This document shows, piece by piece, positions 40,259-52,264 of a stretch of DNA of 64,000 nt. The notes under the pieces are model-generated. The model was not told the DNA's origin, ran no database searches, and worked only from the letters and a program-made list of their open reading frames with translations. Positions within the stretch are counted from its first letter, which is position 1; each line of letters opens with the position of its first letter. Both the position numbers and the translations under genes were made by a program. This stretch comes from Diprion similis. Its lineage: Eukaryota; Arthropoda; Insecta; Hymenoptera; Diprionidae. The stretch covers positions 12,772,001-12,836,000 of the forward strand of contig NC_060112.1 in the NCBI RefSeq assembly GCF_021155765.1. Reading direction: 5' to 3'.

Positions 40259-42309
40259 GATGTGTTTGTGAACTGAAACATATTACACGTAATGAACAAA
40301 AGAATGTGAAATATAACCAGGAGATAAATTTAGTGAACGTCAGTAGATGAGAATATTTTATGAACCTTAGAATAATTGAGGTGAATTTGGTAACTACTGT
40401 TGTAAACTACCTATGCCAGAAGCATACGTTGAGCAGGCTCAGCTAGACAGAGTGTAACGAATAAGCTCGGCTTTTTGGATGATCGACATCATAAGCTAAA
40501 GGTGAAACATGATGAATTAGGTTCACTTAGTTGTTACCTAAAACTAGATAGCATTTACAAAGTATACAAGACTGACGTGTAGGTGGCTTTGGATAAGGCC
40601 CCAGATTTTCTTATTCTCATCAGGATTCACCTCCACCAATTTAATGAAGGTGAAATCAAAAATGAAATCATTATAAATCGGGGGTTTTTAAGGACAGAGG
40701 GGAATTCCCTGTGGAATTCACCTAAAATACCAACCAATAAAAACCGCAATCAGAAGAGAGATAAACTCGTGTGGTAAATGTAAACTTGTAAGAATTACCC
40801 ATGGACCTTACCTGATTTACCAATGTGGTGTAGTGATGCTGCAACGATGAGTGATAACGGCACTGACGGTGATGAGGAACAAACAGCATTCCAAATTCCT
40901 TTAATTTTTCGGGACTGGAAAGAACAAAGAGTCCGATTGAACCAAAATGTAACAGAAGGCATGGATAGTAAAGCAAAGTATTAGATATCTTACAAAACAT
41001 GTTGTTGCGTGCTGTTTTGGCCTCGTCACGCGATCCTTACCAGTAGAGCACGGAAGGCGCAACTAACAGAAGCATTCCTCTCTCTAGGTAAGACGTACTC
41101 ACATTATAAATTCCCTTAAAACACAAATCGCGATAGAATGGTTGCGTCGTGTTCCGAGCGTAGAATTGGTACGACTCTAGTGTCAAGAGTACATCACAAC
41201 TTCACGTATCACGAAACCATACCATGGACGGTATGCAATGTACAGCAAAAACTTGGCATAAACTAAAATTTACGATTCCTAAGAATTATTTGCTACCAAA
41301 TTATCACTGTACTTACCACTCGAGTGGACCACTAGCTGTATCTGGGAGCGCACAGGCAGCGCACGTTGCTTGTTTTCCCGTTTTCCGAGCGCCTATTTTG
41401 AACGGTGAAAGTCTAATCTCAACTTCAACAACTATTGGTATCTAGAAGTTTGTATATTTATTTGTAAGAGAGTTGTTTTATTTAAGGATAGTCGGACGTT
41501 TTTTGTATGGAAACCATCAAAAAAAAAAATAACTTGGCTGAATACTAAAAAATTGAAAATTTATTTAAAATAAATGAGTAAATATTACAATCAGTTTATA
41601 GTAAGACACTCTTTTTCGTAAGAAAATATTTTTGATTGATTTACTATGCCAGATTATTATACATTTCCTATGAAATTTTCACCTTTACAACTACAACATT
41701 GGTGTAGATATGATGTATATTCATACTCTTATTTTATAGTATATATGATAACGTGATAAAATACTTTTTAATAGATGTGTGATATACATTGTATACATAT
41801 ACATGGTAAAAATTGTAAAAAAAACCTTTTATATACATTGAGTTGACAGAAACTAACAACTCAATAGCACGCAGCTGCATTTATGAAACTCCATGACTGT
41901 AAAACTATATACAACATTTTCGTACTATTTTATATATTGCACCAAAACTCATGTATACTGTACAAATGGTGCATGTTATGATAATATGCATTTTGTGTAT
42001 GTATAAGCTTTAAATACATGCAAAGCATGTTATATGTTCAATCGTTTTTACAACTAAACCGAGCTTCCCAGGTACAAAAACTTTAATTACTAATATCAGT
42101 GCAATTAGTCTGTTTGATTTCAATCTTAAGAGCGTGAGTCTAAGGTTGGTATAGAATATGATGCACATCCCATTAAATTCATTTGGAAATGAAAAATTCC
42201 GAGAATTCATCGCATGTGCCTGTCAAACGATTTCGGTTTTATAGGTATATATTGACTAAGTATAATTCCTGATTTTTGAGTTACATGTATTGTCTCATGG
42301 GTATAGTTA
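40259..42309. other. Spacer between the C19orf12-like copies
   Basis: Holds the upstream region of copy 1 and the 3' flank of copy 2. Around 40640-40720 there are short self-complementary strings (TTCACCTCC/GAAGGTGAA, and a GGAATTCC core). No further coding exon could be supported. Confidence 0.45.
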
Positions 42310-43249
42310 TCAGACTTCTGTTATAGTGAGATTCATAACTTTCATATTTTGGGATTCTATGAAATCAGTTACAGTCTTAGCTACAAGTTCGGAAAGACCT
42401 GGGTTTTGAGCGACCAAAAGATCAAAATCGTCGGTACTTTGCATTCTAATCAATCGGAGGCATTCACGGATTTGTGCAGCAAGCTCACACTTTTGATTTT
42501 CTGCGAATTTCATCATAATTACATCAGGGATTGATTCTAAGTTTTCCATCGTAAAGTAAACTGCCGAACCTCCCCCAATTATGGCTCCTGAAAAATGAAA
42601 CAAGTGTAAGGAAGGTAGTAAATTTTAAAGTAATTTGAGGTAAAAAAAACCAATATAAATAAACTATTAACCCTATTAGATCACTGGTGGTGAATTTCAC
42701 ACCAAACATTATTCAAACTCCCAGTAAAGTCTCTTAGTCATCGAAATGGGCTTTTTGGCGCCATTCTTCATGCGAAGTAAAGACCTTTTTCGACATTTTT
42801 GGCACTTTCTCTAACTTTGGTGCTGTTTTACAATATTTAAAAATCAATTTCGGCAGAAAAACTGAGAGAGTTTTTTCTGCCATCCTTAGTATTAGATACA
42901 CAATAATTAGATATTGTTCTTACAATTAGAATTTTCGAACTCATTTTTTAAGCAAAGTATCACGATTGGGGTGAATTTAACTCTGACCATTTTGCGATTC
43001 TATTGGGATGTGACCTATTAGGGTTAAATAAATTTTCGTTTTGATTGAAATATAATTGATGATAAACGATAATTTTATACCAATTGCTATTCCAATAGGG
43101 CTGATTAAACTACCAATCGTTCCAGCAGTTATCATTAATACTCCAATTTTTGCGATTCTTGTGTACTTTCCAGATACACCAACAACACCATATTTAAGCT
43201 GGGGTAGTTCTGATACTTTCCACAAAAGTTCCCTTGTCGTTATCTCCAT
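42310..43249 (-). CDS. C19orf12-like membrane protein, copy 2
   Basis: Second member of the tandem pair. Minus-strand exons 43249-43081 and 42587-42310 give 148 aa. It opens MEITTRELLWKVSELPQLK, clearly related to MEMAARELLWEVSRLTELR of copy 1. The intron lies at the same codon (GIAIG|GAIIGGG), and the glycine-rich hairpin SLISPIGIAIGGAIIGGGSA fills the same place. The C-terminal half is well diverged, and the intron is 493 bp compared with 174 bp in copy 1. Both copies keep open frames and intact splice sites, so neither looks like a pseudogene. A role at mitochondrial or ER membranes is inferred from the family. Confidence 0.85.
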
Positions 43250-45292
43250 GACCTTATATATAACATGATATATTAACAGTAAACGAAGACATTACAAAGA
43301 TAAGTGATCGATAGATATATGCATTCCAATTAGTGAGAACGTTTTTTAATGTGAAAATACTATTCTATTGATTAGATATCGTTATATTATGCAAAATTGT
43401 ATACGAGTTTGGAACTAGAAATATGTCGCACATCCAAGTGGCGCTTGTAAAGGCGAAAAAAATGTATTCAAGACATTTGACAGCTGGTAGATGAAAAAGT
43501 AACTAAAAAGTAGTGAAGTAGTAGGTATGTGTATGTGTATACATGTGTGTGTATGGTTTAGTCGCATGCTTATTAGGTTTTCTTATGAGGCTGAAGCCAG
43601 CAGCTAAAATTAGCAGCTAAACGTTTTAATGTTCATTTGAATAAGGTAGTGAAGACCGAAAATCAAAATTTTGTGAAATTCCCTCAATCTCTGAAACTTT
43701 TATAATATAATTATAATGACAAAACTGAACTGTATTTTTCTACTCTCTAAAAGTTTAACGTGTTTTTTGTGACGAATAAACGAATTTAATTTGTGGTTCA
43801 AGGGATTGATCATCATATGAGTAAGTAAATTTACCTCGGCTTGAATAGTTACACGAATGTACTGCACAAGGATGTGATACGTGTGCAGAATGTAGCTGTC
43901 CGGCTAATACCACAACTGTACTGATTCTTTTGGCGAACATCAGTGCACCAGCATCAAAAGGCACCAGCCGGGGTTCACCGTCCACCCGCCCAACCCAAAC
44001 GCATCAAGCTCGGCCAGTATCTAAGAAAAAGGGTATTCACCCATATCCTCAGTCAACGCAACTGGACTCTGCGGCAACGGTTCATGCAAAGATATTTAGT
44101 TATGAGTGATTTTTATTTGCGAGTGCATATGCAGCTAGTTGCTACTATCCAGCGCATTCAATTGGCCACATCTTTTTCCAGACTTATTTTGATTCACTCT
44201 TTGACCAACCTAGACCAACTGCTGAAAAAGCAATTGAATGATTAGAAAATATTGTAAGTTAAATTCCTCTGCTTTCAGAACAAAGGAAATGTTTCTTGAA
44301 AGGACGCGTTTCGAGCCACGCAGAGCGCCTGCGCAAACACACGAACGTCATTCAAACGCATCCTGTAGCCGATACCATTTTTTTCTGTTTTTAGACAATC
44401 CACTCCAATTTTGCAATAAAAAACACTCAATATATATTACCATATTACTAATCGTTAATATTAGTAGTTTTAGGTATTTAAGATTAATTAGAAAAGCTAA
44501 TAATAATAATTATTATTATTAGTATTATTATTTTATCAAGGATGGAAAAATTTTTCAAATAATTACGATTAACACACACTACAGTGTCCATGGCATTGTT
44601 CGAATATATCAGATTTTTATTCGAAAAACCAGCTTTTAGCGACATCTTACATCTGCACCGTTGTCTGCACGACGATCATCGGGCCCCTTTCTAACATCGC
44701 TGGATTAGGCTGGATTTTCACAGGCAGCGAAATCCAGCGGCAGCAAGCAGTGACGCTACGACAGCGAAAAACTGCCTGCGTTGCCCGTGAAAATCCAGCG
44801 TTACTGTCAGAGTGTTGCCAATTCTTCGATTTGAGTTCAGTCTCCTTTCGTAGGTTCCATGCTCAATACCTTTGAATATCCCCCTCTCTAGATACGAAAA
44901 TTTTATAGGTCCACGTCAGTGCGCTGTGCCATGGAGCGACCAGTAAGTGAAGTACTTGTGACGAATGTTCTGTACGACGTACCGCATAACATAACATAAC
45001 CACAACCACGAATTTGGATCGTGCCGAGTGTGCACAACTTAATAAAAACCATATAAGAGTCACGCTTGCTAGAAGATATTTACGAACAAATTATAAGATA
45101 GAAAAGGTAGGTGTACGTTCCACATACGTTATCCTGTACGTTGACGATGTAACATCATTTAGAAAGCTAACAAGAATTAGTTCGAATATTGTTCGTCCAC
45201 ATGTACCAGCTGTTAGTCAGATAACTTTCGACAAGCCCTCTCGTTGTATGGAAAATTAACTCTGCTATTTGTTTCCAAGATAAGCGCTCAAA
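43250..45292. other. Intergenic between C19orf12-like copy 2 and MCFD2
   Basis: Divergent upstream regions of the two genes. It contains a hairpin at 44709-44799. Open frames at 43943-44245 and 44238-44522 carry no family signal. The 200 bp before 45293 are presumably the MCFD2 promoter and 5' untranslated region. Confidence 0.45.
44709..44799. repeat. Inverted repeat (hairpin)
   Basis: GCTGGATTTTCACAGGCAGCG at 44709-44729 pairs with 44779-44799, whose reverse complement begins GCTGGATTTTCACGGGCAAC; 19 of 21 positions match. The 49-base loop is GC-richer than the surroundings and contains a further ATCCAGC copy. It could be a short MITE. Confidence 0.8.
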
Positions 45293-48200
45293 ATGAACTC
45301 GTTAGTGTGGATATGTCTCACACTATTGGGGCAATGTTATATAGGAATTAGTGCACAGGGTCAAAGAGTTGCACCGGGAGTTCCACCCCAACATTATCAA
45401 CAGGTTTGTAAGAAACACTTTACTCGTATCCATTTGATTTCATTGACCTATTTCTGTTCAGGATATTGTACTTAAATCTTCTTTGTAGCCACCACAGCCG
45501 CATCAGGTTCATCAGCAGCAACAAATCCATCAGCAACAACAAATCCACCAGCAGCAAGTTCATCAACAACAACAGGTGATTAATCACATGGAACTTTTCA
45601 TTTTTTTGTTGAACAGAATTATTTACTGCAAAATATGTTAGCAAAAATCGAACCAGGCCAAAAATAGTAGGTTCCGATCTTTGATAATGACAAAGTATAT
45701 CATCAAAATTTGAGATCTTTATCTAGAATTGTTTCGGAGATAGTGTAAATGCAAACACATCTTAAAATTATCAAAAGTCATATCTTGACCTGAAATTAAT
45801 ACTTTTCTTTTCACCAAAAGCGATGAAGAGTAAAAAAATTTGCTTAGTTATATCAGTTGTTATAAAGTATCTTGCACTGTTTGTTTTACATCATTTATTT
45901 CATATCATAGTTATGCATATATCGGTTATCTACTCAAAGGAATATTTAGGTAATGGATCTATGCTCGTGCTCTCATGAATCAGGTAATAATTCATTTTTT
46001 ACTTAGATCGAATTTTAAAATCCTTGCTCGTTATAGTCTGCTTGGGATCATAGATTTCCAGGTATATGTGACTAACAGAATTTTTGGATAGATGCAATTT
46101 TCAAATACCCTGGGAGAAACATGTATAATTTACTACTATATTTTATTTTTGTGATCGTTTCATCGTAATCTCATGAAGGAGTGAATTGTCAGTTTCTTTA
46201 CACAATGTTCTTTGCTTATAGTTTCAGCAAGTACCAGTGCAACAAGTTCCTGTACAACCAGTTCCCCTCCAGCAGCAACCTCAAGTTCAACATGTGCCGG
46301 TACCACAGCAACAGCAGCAACAACAACAACAACAACAACAAGTGCCACATGGTCATAACCATGGGGTACCACAGCCAGGACAAATTCTCAATGCTGCAAA
46401 CATTGAGCATGAAAAGGCGTAAGTCCAGATTCAAAATTTTATATATGATTGATAGTAAAAGTGTGAGTCATATCACTTTGTAACTTTTTTCAAAATCATA
46501 GTAATATTGTATGCATAGTAATATTGTAATGCTATTGATTATTATAAAAAATAGTACAAGATCCTTTAAACATATTACTTTAAATTTTTCATTACTTATT
46601 TTGAGAACACTTTATACTGCAGTATTTAATCAAAGAAATAGCTACTGTCGATTCTTGAATTATTACAATAATTTTTATCCAGAACTATCCAAAAAAGGGA
46701 ATAAACAATGTATATTACCTTAACTTGGTATCTCTTTTTTGCAATCAGACACATAGCAGAGCACATGGAAATACCTATGGACACAAATAAAATGACGGAT
46801 CAGGAGTTACAGTTCCATTATTTCAAAATGCATGATGCAGACAATAATAACAAATTAGATGGTTGTGAGCTTATAAAATCTCTCATCCATTGGCACGGTA
46901 TGTACTTCAATTAGTTTTATTTATCAATTTTTCACTTTGGTGAAGGGGATACAGTGTTTTTTTTTACATATTTGAGAACTTAAATTTGCCATAGTATTTG
47001 ATGCAATTGTGAATCGTTCAAATATATGATGTAATTATACGTATTATATAAGATGCGTCCCGTCTCAGCAGGGTACATGTATGGTTGAAATTATTTAATT
47101 CAATTATTCAATTAATCCCTTCTTTTTCAATAATTCTTGGAGTCAAAATCAATGATTGATACCAGATTAATCAAAGCTACGCGAATAATTGAATTCATAT
47201 GCTGGAATGTTGAAAAAGACTCTACCAATGTTTATTCAGTAGAGCGTTGATTAGCCGAACGCCAATTATTCGAATGGTGATTTGGTTTATCCAAAACGAC
47301 CAATCATCTGAATGAAGATTCGGTTCAATGGAAATGTCAGTATGTGGAATATAATCCAGTTTAAACTTTCGTTTTTTCGAATAACAGATTGTTAAATAAA
47401 TTATTGCGCGACATCGTGAGGTCAGACTTTCATGGTGTACCTCCCCTCCACCTGCCTGACCTGAACTTGCACACATTCGGTTTCCAGTGTCAATCGTTAC
47501 TCGCCTGCAAAGCGTAAAAAAGCAAGCCCTGATATTGGATCTTATGTTTTATGTACAGTAATGTTTAGAAATGCCTTGGGCTTCCGGCTAACTTGTTTTT
47601 GGTCCGAAACAAAACTCAAGGTTGATTCTATACAAAGTATGTGACAATGACTCCCAATCTATCACGTTGGCTGCATTGCCAGTCATTGTCACATAATTTG
47701 TATAGAATCGGGCTCGCATTTTGTTTTGGACCAAAAAGATGTTAGCCGGATACCCAAGGCATTAATGAACGGTACTGTAGGTATTCTATTACGTTCAAGG
47801 AATTAGCATTTTTTTTTCCAAACTGTTCGGTTATTATTTGAATTTTCAACTATCCGAATGATGTCTGGTCCCAATTAATTCAGATAATCAACTCTCTACT
47901 GTATACGTCTTTTCTAATATGCTGTACTTTATGAACAATTTTTATAGGCTATATTATTATTCGAGTTGTGTTCTAAAGATTACTTTCAAGGTATTACCTT
48001 TGAGCTCTTGAGATTGAAGTAAGATGATTTTGATCAAACCTTGTCTAAAGATACAATTATTAATATGGCCCAATAGGTGGTTCAATAAACTTATTTAGTT
48101 AGGATTCAAGCAGCCTTTTTTTAGTATTGCTCTTAATGTGGAAGTTTGTAACGAAAAGTTGTGAAGACATTTGAAAAACTTTGATTTTTAAGCCTAGCTT

Positions 48201-49053
48201 ATGAAAACGAAAAATTTTATGCGAATATCTTATGCAGCATCCATATACTGGCTTTACGATATGACGGTGTATAAGATTGTTTTTTAATGTTGTGTGATGG
48301 TTCTTGTGTTTGGCTTTTGCGTGACGTCTCGCATTGCGTTGTGTTCTTGTCGGTTTCTGGTACACAGAGCAAGGGAGTAAGGAGCCAGGGACACCTAATG
48401 CCGAGGAAAAAATATTTAAGGATGATGAGCTGGTTGCTTTAATTGATCCAATTTTGGGTATGGACGATACGAACAAAGATGGTTTTATCGATTATCCTGA
48501 ATTTATTCAGGCACAGCAAAAAGCTGCTGCCACTGGACGACCATAAACTCGTTCAGGCGAGGTCCCAATAGGTGATTCAGGTACATGATATCTTCATATT
48601 TATACATCGTTTGTGACCCTTGATGCAGATTGATGAGGTTTCATCGGGGAAGGTCAATGAAAAATTCAACATGTTTGGAAAATACGCTTTTTCCATTTGA
48701 CCTTCCCCGACGAAACCTTATCAATCGATATCCTTATAGTAACACGTGTACTGATTTTGCACCGTACCCTTAGCTTTAAGCATATATGGCGTATTTTACG
48801 TTTGTTATTTTATGTTGCTTAGTGGAAACAATTCGGCACTGAAATTTAACCAAATCTCATGCAAAGTAATAACAAGTGAGACATATTCTGATTTTATTAT
48901 TTGCGAATATGTTTAGAGACAGAAGAAGGCATGCAGACGGAAAACTATACGGATACGCAGTTGTTAAACGTCATTGAAGCAGTTATGAGTTCGACTGATA
49001 CTGATGACGACGGGTACATTACATGGTCTGAGTTTATTGCCAGTAACAGTTGA
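45293..49053 (+). CDS. MCFD2: MCFD2-like secreted EF-hand protein, alternative last exons
   Basis: MCFD2 is the soluble calcium-binding partner of the lectin LMAN1/ERGIC-53 in ER-to-Golgi cargo export. Common exons are 45293-45403, 45489-45575, 46222-46418 and 46749-46897. They end in phase 1 and can join either 48368-48546 (240 aa in total) or 48917-49053 (226 aa). The signal peptide is [23 protein letters not shown]-rich insert with a run of 12 Gln fills residues about 25-125 and is absent from vertebrate MCFD2. The core [29 protein letters not shown] is the family signature and first EF-hand. The second EF-hand is [12 protein letters not shown] in one last exon and [12 protein letters not shown] in the other. 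Both have good ligand residues at loop positions 1, 3, 5 and 12. Confidence 0.9.
46306..46341 (+). repeat. CAG/CAA polyglutamine tract (12 Gln)
   Basis: In-frame run of twelve glutamine codons, mostly CAA, in exon 3 of the MCFD2-like gene, inside a longer Q-, V- and P-rich segment. Confidence 0.95.
47237..47901. mobile_element. Non-autonomous pogo/Tigger-like MITE (outer element)
   Basis: The ends are matching terminal inverted repeats. The left begins CAGTAGAGCGTTGATTAGCC. The right, read on the minus strand, begins CAGTAGAGAGTTGATTATCT. TIRs of the type CAGTAGAnC(T)nTTGATTAnCCG are typical of pogo/Tigger elements in animals. The right flank is TA; the left flank is TT, so the TA target duplication is only partly preserved. 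There is no transposase frame. It sits in the 1.5-kb intron 4 of the MCFD2-like gene and is interrupted by a second element. Confidence 0.7.
47556..47777. mobile_element. Nested 222-bp MITE with long inverted repeats
   Basis: CAGTA at 47556 and TACTG at 47777 are flanked on both sides by TA (47554-47555 and 47778-47779), as expected for a Tc1/mariner-type insertion. The arms are nearly the whole element. 47569-47652 and 47680-47764 are inverted copies of about 85 bases, sharing AATGCCTTGGG, TCCGGCTAAC, TTTTTGGTCC and GATTCTATACAAA-ATGTGACAATGACT. It lies within the outer element, so it inserted later. Confidence 0.8.
48628..48726. repeat. Strong hairpin between the alternative MCFD2 last exons
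   Basis: The left arm at 48628-48664 (GATTGATGAGGTTTCATCGG, GGAAGGTCAATGAAAAA) pairs with the right arm at 48689-48726 (reading in reverse GATTGATAAGGTTTCGTCGG, GGAAGGTCAAATGG). Only a few mismatches and a 24-base loop. It lies 80 bp after the first last exon's stop and about 190 bp before the second last exon. Confidence 0.85.
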
Positions 49054-51865
49054 ACTATCTAGGTCACATTCCGTATAAAATGATAAAGGTTTATTCTTTA
49101 TAATTGTGAACAAAAAATGAAACAAAAAAGTTGATAACGAATTTAATAAATGAGAGGTAGTTTTAGATATAATTATAATTTATTCACTCGGAATATCGCA
49201 GTCTGCGCCTACCTTTACAGCTGGTTAAGTTTTTGGTGCTGGTTAAGGTGGTTTAATTTTGTCATCAGACAGAGAATCAACAAATCAAAAATGGTCAACT
49301 AATATTGTCATGGTACACAAAAGAAATGGAAACTTTGCTGAAACACATTGGATGGAAATCATGGAAAATGTAATTAGAGACTGTACTTGTTGAGAAAAAA
49401 AGACAGCACGTTTACTGCACCGATATTAGACATTTTATAGGCGGTTCAAAACCTTGCAGTAAATATAGCACCGTCCGAACTGGATAGATATATGATCATA
49501 GTCCTTGTTGTAATCCATGTCTCGTATCCATTATATAATTACTTACAAATACATAAAAAAATGTTAAATATTTTGAAAAAAAAAAATCGCTCAATGGAAA
49601 ATCAGTAATTCAACTGGGCTCGCTCATTCAGATGGTTTGTGCATCTTTCTCTTACAATAGTCAAACATCTTCCTTACTTCGCTATACAATTCTATTTTCT
49701 GGAATATATACAAAGTACCAATAAGGTACAAATTGTTTATGTTTTTGAGAGTTTATAAACTGATTCAACGAGTAATTCCTTAACACATATAATGGTAAAC
49801 CATTTTAGGTAACAAATATTGTCACTTTGATCTGTTGTAATGTTACACCACCGCAAATTACAACACTCTGAGCCTTTGTATATCAAGTTACCATCTGAGT
49901 ATGTAACTTAAGTGAATACATTATAGTAAAGTATTTATATGATTTTCTTCTTAAACGTATATTTATCGTAGATTGAACGAGGATAAAATGTAAATAATGA
50001 TATGCATACAGACCAGGCACTTGATAACGATTATTGTATGCAAAGAAATTTGGGTTGTGTAAATGTTTCAAGTGATATAATTACTTCAAGTGGGTTAGAT
50101 ATTTTATAATGAGTGGGTGAATTGTTTTTGTGCGTTTTATATATCGAAAAAAATGAAGATATGAAGTAAGAGAAAACTGAAGACTAAAATAACTGTCATA
50201 TTTCACTGTCTATGTAGCGCTTGATCCATGTTAATAAACACTTACAAGTCGACTCGATTGTGATTGCTCACTAGCAATGGCGGTAACTAGTTCGAATGTA
50301 TCAAGTGCACATTTTATATTTTATATACAAATAAATCGTTATTATTTTAAAAGTTGAGCTTTATTGTACTTCATTTATGACCTGTATAAGGGGATTTGCA
50401 TTTCTGGTTACGTTATGAATTAATTCTATTTTAATAATGAAAATAAATACTAGAAACATAAGCCATAATTGGTAATATTCATAAGCCAAACAGTTGAAAT
50501 TGTTATCTTATAATGACCCTAATTTATCTAAACATTTATTGTTACTTGAATCTTGCAATGCTATTGTCTACAAGAGTAATGTCTGTACATTTAAAATCTC
50601 TGAAACGGAAGTGATGCTCACCAAAAAAGATTTGCGCTACAAGTGTCATTCAAAGCCGATTATCGATACTGCTATACTTTGCCATATTTATTTTTTCGTA
50701 TCCTTAGATTAGTCGTTAACAAACTCTCGCTACAAAGAACATACTTTTTCGTGATAGAGTATGGACTGTATTTTCGAAAATCACTATGTTGAAAGTTTTT
50801 CCCAAATAGCAACAAGTTGTTATTCTTTAACTGGAACAAGAGCGGAAATTACACATTATCGAAACCAGAAATATTGCTAGATTATGCTGACGTCCGAGTT
50901 CACCGCATACAACTTACAATTACATGAGTTTTCAAACTTTTATAGACATAGCACTTTCCAATCTACTATTCGTTTCCCAGGCTACGAATACAATCATGAT
51001 ATTAAATTCGGATTGTCTTCTTAAATTCAGTTCATATTTCACTGTATTAGGTAGTAGTAAAAATGCTTTAAAAAACGCATTGTTACGTTTATATTACGAG
51101 TGAGCCAATCAATTATGTTTGAGTTATATCAGAACGACAGTTTCAAACAATTCAAGCGTTCGTCCGTTTGAAAGAAAATCATTGCAGCTTTCGAGCTCTT
51201 ATGACCGTACCGAACCAGTTCCGTTTAAAGCTGCCTCCTGATTGGTGTAGATGGCGCTGATCGCCACTTTCATGAGTGAAAAACAAAGTTAGAATTATGG
51301 TCCAGGGTCCCAGAATTATCGTGCTGCCGTCAGTCGCGTACCGAAAGCGGACAAGCTAGAACGCGCTCATCGCAGTTCACGGATCATGTTTTATTCTACG
51401 ATGTGTCTAGAATTTGATAATTCTGTAAATTGGGACATAGCCAGGAGGGCAGATACCTGATGGTTAAAAAAAAAAAAAAAATAATAATTCTGTAAATACT
51501 TTTCGAACTAGTCAGTTCAGCATAGGAGAAATGTTATGTATGTACCACAGGAAAGTAAAACCGCGTTATCCTGCCTCATTAAGACCTAAAAAATTTAACT
51601 GGAAATCAAACCCTTCGTATGAGATAATACGATGAGGCCGTGAATACAGCGAAACGATGTGAACCGTCATGATCCGATACTGTACACGCGTTAGGTGACC
51701 GGTGCATCCGCATGCATTCATTCCTTGAGATGTGTCTGTTGACTTTCTAACATTATTACGTATGCCTAGCTTGTTTCGGGATAGAAAAAGTTGTACCACT
51801 TTCAACTGCGTATTGTAAGAAGCTTCGGAAGTATTTAAGAAATTATAACTGATTCCCTAGTTAGA

Positions 51866-51923
<58 letters not shown>

Positions 51924-52000
51924 TATATATGAATAACTAAAATAATATAATATTTGATCAATGATATTGAATACGATGAGTTGTAATGGTTTTGATGTGC
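49054..52000. other. MCFD2 3' flank and intergenic region
   Basis: About 2.9 kb without a recognised coding exon. It contains MCFD2 3' untranslated sequence and a perfect AT dinucleotide run (51872-51921). Short frames at 50494-50712 and 51566-51805 show no domain. A slightly GC-richer stretch at 51180-51400 has no coding signal that I can recognise. Confidence 0.45.
51872..51921. repeat. (AT)25 microsatellite
   Basis: Fifty bases of perfect alternating AT, likely length-polymorphic. Confidence 0.97.
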
Positions 52001-52264
52001 TTACACATTGTTCATACCATTATGGTATTGATTCAAATTGTTCGGACGTATTTGAAAATCCTTGTTCTCTTCAACTTTTCCGATAATCAATGATCGTTGT
52101 TTACTTTCGCCGCGACTTTTGCCCGTAGACTTGATGCTTCGCGGTTCCGAGGACCATCTGTTGACCAATCCAGACGTCTTATAATGACTTCCACGTCTCC
52201 ATAAATTCAATGTAGAGCGATTCAAACCATACGCTTGTACTCCGTGTTGGACACTGACAATCAT
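52001..52264 (-). CDS. Possible small hypothetical protein, divergent from Vps16B
   Basis: An open frame of 87 codons from ATG at 52264 begins MIVSVQHGVQAYGLNRSTLN, is rich in basic and Ser residues and has no domain I recognise. It starts 116 bp from the Vps16B start on the opposite strand, which fits a bidirectional promoter, and the N-terminus could be a mitochondrial presequence (inference). An 87-codon frame is also possible by chance, and it might be only the first exon of a longer gene or an untranslated leader. Confidence 0.25.
   Translation of the reverse strand: MIVSVQHGVQAYGLNRSTLNLWRRGSHYKTSGLVNRWSSEPRSIKSTGKSRGESKQRSLIIGKVEENKDFQIRPNNLNQYHNGMNNV

Noticed and set aside
43943-44522. 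Two overlapping open frames between C19orf12-like copy 2 and MCFD2
   Set aside because: No domain, and no splice sites linking them to a neighbour.
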